Source: JAZDOK01 sp043798715 (GTDB lineage: Bacteria > Vulcanimicrobiota > JAZDOK01). Taken from it: a DNA stretch of 11,588 bases. The DNA lies in the NCBI GenBank assembly GCA_043798715.1, contig JAZDOK010000076.1, positions 1-11,588 of the forward strand, given 5' to 3'. The position numbers and the translations under genes are program-made. Positions 6,491 to 11,588 of this stretch are shown in pieces. Under the pieces are notes generated by a model that was given only the letters and a program-made list of their open reading frames with translations, searched no databases and was not told where the DNA came from. Every line of letters starts with the position of its first letter. Positions within the stretch are counted from its first letter, which is position 1.

Positions 6491-7159
6491 TCAGAGCCGG
6501 CGAGCCCCGACATACCTGAGGCGGTAATAGGGGTCGGAGAGGTCGCTGACAGTCACCCCGCGGCTGCTTGAGGAATGAATGAACTTGTTATTGCCTACGG
6601 AAATGCCCACGTGGGAGACTCCGGAGGAATAGGTACTGAAGAAGACGAGATCGCCCGGCTTAATCTCCGAGGAAGAAACAGGGGAGCCCTGGAGATACTG
6701 GGAATCAGCCATCCTTGGGAGGGAAATCCCGAAGGTGGAAAACATTTTCCATACAAAACCGGAACAGTCGAATCCGTAGGAGGACGTCCCGGCCCAGACA
6801 TACGGCACGCCGATGTAATCCATGGAGTGGCGCACCAGGCGCGTCATCAGGTTCCCGTGGCGGGAGGCCAGGCTGGTTTTTTTATGCCCGACGCTGCCCG
6901 GCAGACAGGCCTTGCCCGACTTGACGGATGCGGTATTTCCTCCCGCAAACTTAAAGTTGACGGGCCTAAGGGGGGCGAGATCCGCCTCCTTAGCCGAAGA
7001 AACCTCGCTTGGGAGCCCCTCGACCGAAAAAGAGGACCCGACCACGTCCGGCACCAAGCCCGCAGGGCCGACCCGGTAACTCTCAGCATGAGCCGCGGCG
7101 GCAGACAGGACAAAAAACAATAAAAAGGCAAACAACTTCCATGTCTCTTTAAACTTCAT
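6491..7159 (-). CDS. Secreted NlpC/P60 cell-wall peptidase
   Basis: This 222-residue enzyme should cut peptide stems of peptidoglycan (gamma-D-Glu to diamino acid bonds in the family) outside the membrane. A signal peptide is clear: MKFKETWK, a hydrophobic run and a likely cut after AAAAHA (residue 25). Residues 105-222 are the NlpC/P60 domain: catalytic C132 in FDCSGF, H183 in SHVGIS and H195 as third polar residue in FIHSSS. The VPYVWAGTS lead-in (118-126) is typical. The stretch 26-104 is a linker with no recognised wall-binding domain. The frame is open upstream to a TTG at 7246, but ATG 7159 is the start because it gives the signal peptide and is preceded by AGGAG 11 nt away. It is followed 21 nt later by the radical SAM gene, likely in one transcript. 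Confidence 0.88.
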   Translation of the reverse strand: MKFKETWKLFAFLLFFVLSAAAAHAESYRVGPAGLVPDVVGSSFSVEGLPSEVSSAKEADLAPLRPVNFKFAGGNTASVKSGKACLPGSVGHKKTSLASRHGNLMTRLVRHSMDYIGVPYVWAGTSSYGFDCSGFVWKMFSTFGISLPRMADSQYLQGSPVSSSEIKPGDLVFFSTYSSGVSHVGISVGNNKFIHSSSSRGVTVSDLSDPYYRLRYVGARRL

Positions 7160-7273
7160 GCAGAAAAATTCTCCTTTTCTCCCGGGAACTCCTCCTTTAT
7201 GCACATATGCTTTTAAATTGCCATTTGCACCGGAGAAAATCGGCAAATTTCCGGAAGATTCTGATTTTCAGAG

Positions 7274-7453
7274 TTAATTATAACTTATCTTGAAAGTATA
7301 GGTCTTTTTCCCGCTGCTCTCCCGGATCCTTTCAAGAAAACACGCCCGCATTTGGGCGATGATCTTCTCCATCTCCTCGGGAGTGGTATCGCCCCACTCG
7401 TCCGGATTGGTGTAACAGTACTTGTTATATGGGCAGTTTGCGCAGTCAGCCAA
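7274..7453 (-). CDS. 59-residue Cys-rich small protein (TTG start), metal-site candidate
   Basis: I do not recognise this protein. It is MADCANCPYN and so on, with C4-x2-C7-x5-C13 and a further C38, enough ligands for a 4Fe-4S cluster or a zinc site. The C-x2-C-P-Y-x3-C pattern resembles cluster motifs in several iron-sulfur proteins. The middle is acidic and helical (PEEMEKIIAQMRACFLERI). There is no signal or membrane segment. The frame is also open upstream to an ATG at 7555 inside asnS, but the TTG at 7453 has a strong RBS, GGAGGAGAGG at 7457-7466, with 8 nt between GGAGG and the TTG. It begins 35 nt after the asnS stop and is probably its operon partner. Codon third positions are G/C-rich like the neighbours, which supports coding. 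Confidence 0.6.
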   Translation of the reverse strand: MADCANCPYNKYCYTNPDEWGDTTPEEMEKIIAQMRACFLERIRESSGKKTYTFKISYN

Positions 7454-7488
7454 TGACCTCTCCTCCGACTCTTTGATTAAAGCATATC

Positions 7489-8802
7489 TTACGGATACAT
7501 TCTGGAGAGCATCCTGGGGAAGGCGATTGTCTCCCGCACGTGTTCCAGTCCGCATATCCAGGAGAGCGTCCTTTCAATGCCGATGCCGAAACCGGCGTGC
7601 GGCACCGAACCGTATTTCCTAAGATCCAGGTACCAGCGATAGGCCTCTTCCGGAAGCTCGTGCTCCCTTATCTTCTGATCGAGGAGGGCCAGGTCGTCCT
7701 GCCTCTGCCCCCCGCCGATGATCTCCCCATAACCCTCCGGGGCCAGCATGTCGGAGCAGACGGCCACCTCCGGCCTCTTGGGATCGGACTTCATGTAGAA
7801 AGCCTTGCAGGCTGCGGGGAAGTTGCAGACAAAGAAAGGTATTTCAAATTTATTGGCCAGGACCGTTTCGTCCCCGCCGCCGAAGTCCCCTCCCCACTCG
7901 ATTGAAATTCCATTCGCAGTCAGGATATCCAGGGCTTCGTCATAGGAAATCCTGGGGAAAGGGGGTTTAACCTTGGAAAGGAGGCTGGTGTCTCTTTCCA
8001 GGATGGCCAGTTCCGCCTTTCTTTTCTCAAGGACCGTCTGCACCACGTAGGAGACAAATTCCTCCTGGACCTTCATGTTCTCCTCCTGGTCGCAGAAGGC
8101 CATCTCCGGCTCCAGCATCCAGAATTCCATCAGATGGCGGCGGGTCTTGGATTTTTCCGCCCGGAAAGTCGGGCCGAAGCAATAGACCTTCCCGAAGGCC
8201 ATGGCGGCCGCCTCCATATAGAGCTGGCCGCTCTGGGAGAGGTAGGCGACGCCGTCGAAGTACTTGGCTTCAAAAAGGTTCGTCGTGCCCTCGCAGGCCG
8301 AGGGGGTAAGGATGGGGGCGTCAATCCGGGTGAACCCGTTGGAATCCAGAAAATCTCCCATGGCTTTCATTATCTCATGTCGAACCCGGAGGATGGCGTG
8401 CTGGCGCTGGGAACGAATCCAGAGGTGGCGGTTATCCATCAGAAAATCAGTCCCGTGCTCCTTCGGGGTGATGGGGTACCCCTCCGCAATCTGCAGGATC
8501 TCAAGGCCCGCAAGATTCAGTTCATAGCCTCCCGGGGCCCGCTTGTCCTCCCGGACCGTGCCGCGGACGATGAGGGAACTCTCCTGGGTGAGACGGCCCG
8601 CATTCTCAAATATCTCCGGTGAGACCTCGGATTTTACCACCACCGCCTGGATGACGCCGCTACCGTCCCTCAGCTGAAGAAAATGGATACTGCCGCTTGA
8701 ACGCTTGTTGTAGAGCCACCCCTTAATTGTGACTTCCCGGCCAACGAAAATGCCGACTTTCTGTATGGTCGTGGTGGCGGGAGCGATCGTGTTCATAGAC
8801 AT
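7489..8802 (-). CDS. asnS: Asparagine--tRNA ligase
   Basis: This class IIb aminoacyl-tRNA synthetase charges tRNA-Asn with asparagine, using ATP, in the cytoplasm. At 437 residues it is the usual bacterial length. Residues 20-105 are the OB-fold anticodon-binding domain (VTIKGWLYNKRSSG, FLQLRDGSG). Motif 2 is FRAEKSKTRRHLMEF (213-227). Motif 3 is GFGIGIERTLSWI (404-416), followed by GLEHVRETIAFPRM as in Bacillus-type AsnRS rather than AspRS. The start ATG at 8802 is firm: AAAGGAGGA lies 8-9 nt upstream, inside the preceding gene. A second ATG is at 8796. Its presence argues that this organism can charge Asn directly, though GatCAB may also exist. The start overlaps the upstream gene by 80 nt, so translation is probably coupled. 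Confidence 0.95.
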   Translation of the reverse strand: MSMNTIAPATTTIQKVGIFVGREVTIKGWLYNKRSSGSIHFLQLRDGSGVIQAVVVKSEVSPEIFENAGRLTQESSLIVRGTVREDKRAPGGYELNLAGLEILQIAEGYPITPKEHGTDFLMDNRHLWIRSQRQHAILRVRHEIMKAMGDFLDSNGFTRIDAPILTPSACEGTTNLFEAKYFDGVAYLSQSGQLYMEAAAMAFGKVYCFGPTFRAEKSKTRRHLMEFWMLEPEMAFCDQEENMKVQEEFVSYVVQTVLEKRKAELAILERDTSLLSKVKPPFPRISYDEALDILTANGISIEWGGDFGGGDETVLANKFEIPFFVCNFPAACKAFYMKSDPKRPEVAVCSDMLAPEGYGEIIGGGQRQDDLALLDQKIREHELPEEAYRWYLDLRKYGSVPHAGFGIGIERTLSWICGLEHVRETIAFPRMLSRMYP

Positions 8803-9520
8803 CCGTGTATTCCTCCTTTATAAAACCTTGAAGCCAGCAGACCCCTTCGATGTTTGAATTCTCGGGTATCTCGGCCGGTATATCCCCGGCGGCGGCCACA
8901 ATTCCCAGTTTTGTGACGAAGGTGTCAATATAAAACCAGAAGAAGGGTTCGCCGGTAGCCGGATTGGTGAGAGTTTTCTTCTCCAGCACGCGCCCCTTGA
9001 AGAAATAATGGCACTCTTCTTCCTGGAGAGCCACAAAACAGCCGGAGGGGGTCTCTTCCTGCTTTCCGGCTGAGATATTAATCTCAAAGGCCAGACCGAC
9101 CAGGCTGATTTCCAGGAATTCATCGGCAAACCAGAGGCATTTCTGAAGGAATTCCGGCGCAAAGATGAGGAGAGGGATGGTGAAATCCTTCTCGAACCCG
9201 CGAAGTTTTCCAAAGAGAATTCCTTTTCCCAGGGCGGGATTAAAAAACATCTCCTCGAGCTGGAAATCCTGGTAGACCTGGGCCCTGAAACCGGGGTAAA
9301 GGCTTACCAGGTCGGCATATTCACTGTTTTCGTCGGAATACCTGGTAATGAACCAGAGCAGGATATTTTCCCCGACTTCCTTGACAAAGACCAGGAAGCG
9401 GCCATCCTTGCAGCGTTCCCCCTTAAGGGAGGCGGTCCTCAAGTTCTCCTCGATGAAATGCTGAATGGCCGGGCTGGTCTCCATACTCCCGAAGCCCACG
9501 GCCGTAAAAGTACTGCTCAT
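8723..9520 (-). CDS. Protein of unknown function upstream of asnS
   Basis: I do not recognise this 265-residue protein. It starts MSSTFTAVGFGSMETS and shows alternating strands and amphipathic helices, rich in Phe, Leu, Gly and Glu, with no signal peptide or transmembrane segment. The later part (YIDTFVTKLGIVAAAGDI, then NIEGVCWLQGFI at about residues 230-241) looks like a beta-rich C-terminal domain. The frame is open further up to a TTG at 9580; I prefer ATG 9520 although its RBS (GGGA at 13 nt) is weak. The last 27 residues, rich in His and Arg (HDRSRHHDHTESRH), are read from DNA that also encodes the first residues of AsnRS and look non-native, so the ancestral stop may have been lost. 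It is transcribed with asnS. Confidence 0.75.
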   Translation of the reverse strand: MSSTFTAVGFGSMETSPAIQHFIEENLRTASLKGERCKDGRFLVFVKEVGENILLWFITRYSDENSEYADLVSLYPGFRAQVYQDFQLEEMFFNPALGKGILFGKLRGFEKDFTIPLLIFAPEFLQKCLWFADEFLEISLVGLAFEINISAGKQEETPSGCFVALQEEECHYFFKGRVLEKKTLTNPATGEPFFWFYIDTFVTKLGIVAAAGDIPAEIPENSNIEGVCWLQGFIKEEYTDVYEHDRSRHHDHTESRHFRWPGSHN

Positions 9521-9715
9521 GAATATTGATTCGTCCCATCTCAAATAAAATCCTGTAGCTGTTAGCTTACGTCCCTGCAATATCGAACAGGGGCCTTACC
9601 CGCGAAGGGGGGAAAAGACCGGTAGAATCCCGGAAAGAGGAATAACCTTATCTGATTCAGAAAAAACAGGCATAAGTTCCAGCTCAGATTACGCTTTTCA
9701 AGGAGGCCAAGTTCA

Positions 9716-11521
9716 ATGAAAAGAAAATATTCCCTGGTCCTTCTCTTCATCTTCCTGTCCACGGTTTTAATCCTTTTCGGGTGCTCCTCCGGAAGCAGCG
9801 GCCAGTGGCCGATCCCCTGGCCTACGCCCTCCCCGACTCCAATTCCGGCGCTGAAATGGACCTGGCTCAATCCCACCCCGCAGGGAAACACCCTGAATGG
9901 ATTCTGGGGAACCGGTCCCGATGACATCTTTGCCGTCGGAGAGGTCGGCACCATCATACACTATGACGGAATCGCCTGGAGCATCATGCCCAGCCCGACC
10001 AGGTTAATTCTATTCGGGGTCTGGGGAAGCTCTTCCCGGAACGTCTACGCCGTGGGGCAGAATGGGACCATCCTTCACTACGACGGCACTTCCTGGAAGC
10101 AGATCCAGTCGGGCATTGATTCTGTCCTACTGGGAATCTGGGGGAGCGGCCCGGACGACATCTTCGCCGTGGGGCAGGGCGGGACCATCCTTCACTGGAA
10201 CGGAACCGCCTGGACAGCCATGCAAAGCGGCATTGAAGCACACCTTGAGTCCGTGTGGGGGACTTCATCCTCCAGCGTTTACGCCTCCTCCTTTCACGGG
10301 GACATCCTGCACTACGACGGGAGCGCCTGGACTCCTATGGAAAGCGGAACGACGGCCGTGCTCCGGGGAATCTGGGGCCTCTCGGACAGCGACATTTTTG
10401 CGGTCGGCACCAACCTTTTCGGCCCCGATTTAAACAACATCTTTCATTATGACGGGCTGGCCTGGAGCCCCATGGGTATCTTCATGCCCACCTTGACGGC
10501 CGTCTGGGGAACATCTTCCAGCAACGTCTACGCCACGGGAACCGGGGCAACTATCCTCCACTGGGACGGAACTTCCTGGAACGACGAGCTGGGCGGTCCG
10601 GGGGAATTCCTGGGGGTCTGGGGCTCCTCGGCTTCCAATGTCTACGTCGGCGGCACCTACGGGGTGATGTTCCGCTGGGAAGGAACAGACTGGAATCCGG
10701 TGGGAAGCACGGACATACATTCCTACGGCGGAATCTGGAGCTTTTCAAGGGAAAACACATTTATAGTCGGAGAATCGGGCAAAATATACCATTGGGACGG
10801 TCAGAGCCTTGAGCCCCTGGAGAGCGGGACCACCATAAACCTCAATGATACCTGGGGGGTTTCCACCGGCCAGGTCTTCGCGGCTGGAAGCGACATCAAC
10901 GGGGAAAACGGCGCCGTAATCCGTTATGATGGAAACTCCTGGAGCTCCATCCTTTCCGGCTATGAAAAGGGCCTTCTTTCAATCTGGGCGGCCTCCCCGA
11001 CCAGCGCCTTCGCGTCCGGAATCGGCGGTTGCATACTCCACTGGAACGGATCCTCCTGGACCCCCATGGAGAGCGGGACCAATGAAAACCTTATAGCCAT
11101 CCGGGGTTTTTCCTCGAATAATGTATTTGCCGCAGGACTCTCCGGCACCATCCTCCACTATGACGGAAACGCCTGGACACCCATGGAGAGCGGGACCACG
11201 CAACACCTCTATAAGCTTTTCGGCTTTTCCGCCAGCGATGTCTATGCCGGCGGGGACAACGGCACTCTCCTTCACTTTAACGGGGAAAGCTGGCAGAGCC
11301 TTCAGACAGGCCTTTCCAGCGATATCAGCGGGCTCTGGGGCACTTCCGGTACAAACCTGTACCTGGCGGCCGGGCCGGGAACCGTCTACCGCTTTGACGG
11401 GCACACCTTCACTCTTATCCAGTCCCCCACCGACAAAAACTTCCAGGGAATATGGGGTTTTTCAGACGGGGGACTTCTGCTGATCGGCCCGGAGGGCACG
11501 ATCCTGAACTACGGACATTGA
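9716..11521 (+). CDS. Lipoprotein with fourteen 39-residue WG/AVG repeats, likely beta-propeller
   Basis: This 601-residue protein has a lipoprotein signal: MKRK, a hydrophobic run and the lipobox LFGC, so C23 would be lipidated and the protein anchored outside the cell. Phe before the Gly is an unusual lipobox residue. Residues 24-45 are a Gly/Ser then Pro/Thr-rich linker. From 61 to the end there are thirteen complete repeats and one cut short of the form WG(S/T)xxxD-V/I-(F/Y)AVG, GTILHYDG, W. Each would be a four-stranded blade, so fourteen could close two seven-bladed propellers; that is inference. The role is unknown; such proteins are often surface or envelope binding proteins. The RBS AAGGAGG is 9 nt before the ATG. 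It is divergent from the asnS operon, with 195 bp between the two starts and no convincing promoter that I could pick there. Confidence 0.88.
   Translation: MKRKYSLVLLFIFLSTVLILFGCSSGSSGQWPIPWPTPSPTPIPALKWTWLNPTPQGNTLNGFWGTGPDDIFAVGEVGTIIHYDGIAWSIMPSPTRLILFGVWGSSSRNVYAVGQNGTILHYDGTSWKQIQSGIDSVLLGIWGSGPDDIFAVGQGGTILHWNGTAWTAMQSGIEAHLESVWGTSSSSVYASSFHGDILHYDGSAWTPMESGTTAVLRGIWGLSDSDIFAVGTNLFGPDLNNIFHYDGLAWSPMGIFMPTLTAVWGTSSSNVYATGTGATILHWDGTSWNDELGGPGEFLGVWGSSASNVYVGGTYGVMFRWEGTDWNPVGSTDIHSYGGIWSFSRENTFIVGESGKIYHWDGQSLEPLESGTTINLNDTWGVSTGQVFAAGSDINGENGAVIRYDGNSWSSILSGYEKGLLSIWAASPTSAFASGIGGCILHWNGSSWTPMESGTNENLIAIRGFSSNNVFAAGLSGTILHYDGNAWTPMESGTTQHLYKLFGFSASDVYAGGDNGTLLHFNGESWQSLQTGLSSDISGLWGTSGTNLYLAAGPGTVYRFDGHTFTLIQSPTDKNFQGIWGFSDGGLLLIGPEGTILNYGH
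9896..11518 (+). repeat. 117-bp coding repeats within the lipoprotein gene
   Basis: The repeat unit is 39 codons. The DNA period is visible directly: GGGACCATCCTTCACT occurs at 10064 and 10181, exactly 117 nt apart, and CCCATGGAGAGCGGGACCA at 11063 and 11180, again 117 nt apart. Repeats 5 and 9 are each about five residues longer, in the loop after AVG/AAG. The last copy is shortened and ends with the stop codon. Confidence 0.85.
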
Positions 11522-11573
11522 CGCTTCCCTAAAAATGCGACAAACGAATGGTTGAGAAGATACTATTTAAAAA

Positions 11574-11580
11574 AAGGAGA
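11574..11580 (+). promoter_or_regulatory. Ribosome binding site of a gene beginning just past the window
   Basis: AAGGAGA follows an A-rich run 53 nt after the lipoprotein stop, and 8 nt remain before the window edge, the normal spacing for a start codon at about 11589. A further + strand gene probably begins there and would be co-transcribed with the lipoprotein gene, since no terminator is visible between them. Confidence 0.5.
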
Positions 11581-11588
11581 ATTAAAAG

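Noticed and set aside
7160..7246. Upstream extension of the NlpC/P60 gene to a TTG at 7246
   Set aside because: The extension would bury the signal peptide behind 29 extra residues. The ATG at 7159 gives a canonical signal sequence and has an RBS.
7228..7274. Short inverted repeats after the Cys-rich gene as a terminator
   Set aside because: The stems are 5 bp or interrupted and lack a U-tract, so they do not meet the pattern of an intrinsic terminator.
7454..7555. ATG start at 7555 for the Cys-rich small protein
   Set aside because: It would overlap the asnS 3' end by 67 nt with no RBS, while the TTG at 7453 has a strong one and gives a compact protein.
9521..9715. Possible divergent promoters and the imperfect palindrome GTAAGCTAACAGCTAC near 9555-9570
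   Set aside because: No -35/-10 pair with acceptable spacing stood out on either strand, and the palindrome is short and imperfect. I could not support a call.
9562..9957. Minus-strand open frame of 131 codons crossing the divergent intergenic region
   Set aside because: It overlaps the signal peptide and first repeat of the lipoprotein gene on the opposite strand and has no RBS or recognisable product.

Overview
The window comes from a bacterial chromosome of moderately high GC. There is no rRNA or tRNA gene here, so I do not name a taxon. The gene mix (GH57 glucanase, cobalamin-type radical SAM enzyme, Asn-tRNA synthetase of the Bacillus type, 'WG..D-V-AVG' repeat lipoprotein) suggests an uncultivated, probably anaerobic bacterium. 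Strong G+A-rich ribosome binding sites and sigma-70-like promoters are visible. Every coding call is from motif reading only; no search was run.

Layout. Bases 1-141 are the end of an insertion sequence: the first 29 codons of a transposase on the minus strand (cut by the window edge) and two tandem 27-bp terminal units. Just outside it, a promoter and strong RBS drive a small + strand gene for an unrecognised 99-residue protein (223-522), closed by a clear intrinsic terminator (549-575). All genes from 677 to 9520 are on the minus strand. In transcription order they are: an unrecognised 265-residue protein (8723-9520), asnS (7489-8802), a 59-residue Cys-rich protein with a TTG start (7274-7453), a secreted NlpC/P60 peptidase (6491-7159), a B12-binding-type radical SAM protein (4643-6469), a GH57 glycoside hydrolase with its own promoter (2033-4477), and an FAD-dependent oxidoreductase (677-1924). 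Divergently, a + strand gene (9716-11521) encodes a lipoprotein made of fourteen 39-residue repeats. The last bases (11574-11580) are the RBS of a further + gene outside the window.

How the genes fit together. The 265-residue protein, asnS and the Cys-rich protein are tightly packed (an 80-nt overlap, then a 35-nt gap) and are probably one transcript. NlpC/P60 and radical SAM are 21 nt apart and probably co-transcribed. GH57 and the oxidoreductase are separated by an 89-bp palindromic, MITE-like element. The pathways look unrelated (translation, wall hydrolysis, alpha-glucan metabolism, redox chemistry), so this is mostly a housekeeping/accessory mix rather than one visible system. The parts most worth a second look are the Cys-rich small protein next to a radical SAM enzyme with a possible PqqD-like C-terminus, the 89-bp palindromic element, the small gene beside the IS end, and the repeat lipoprotein.
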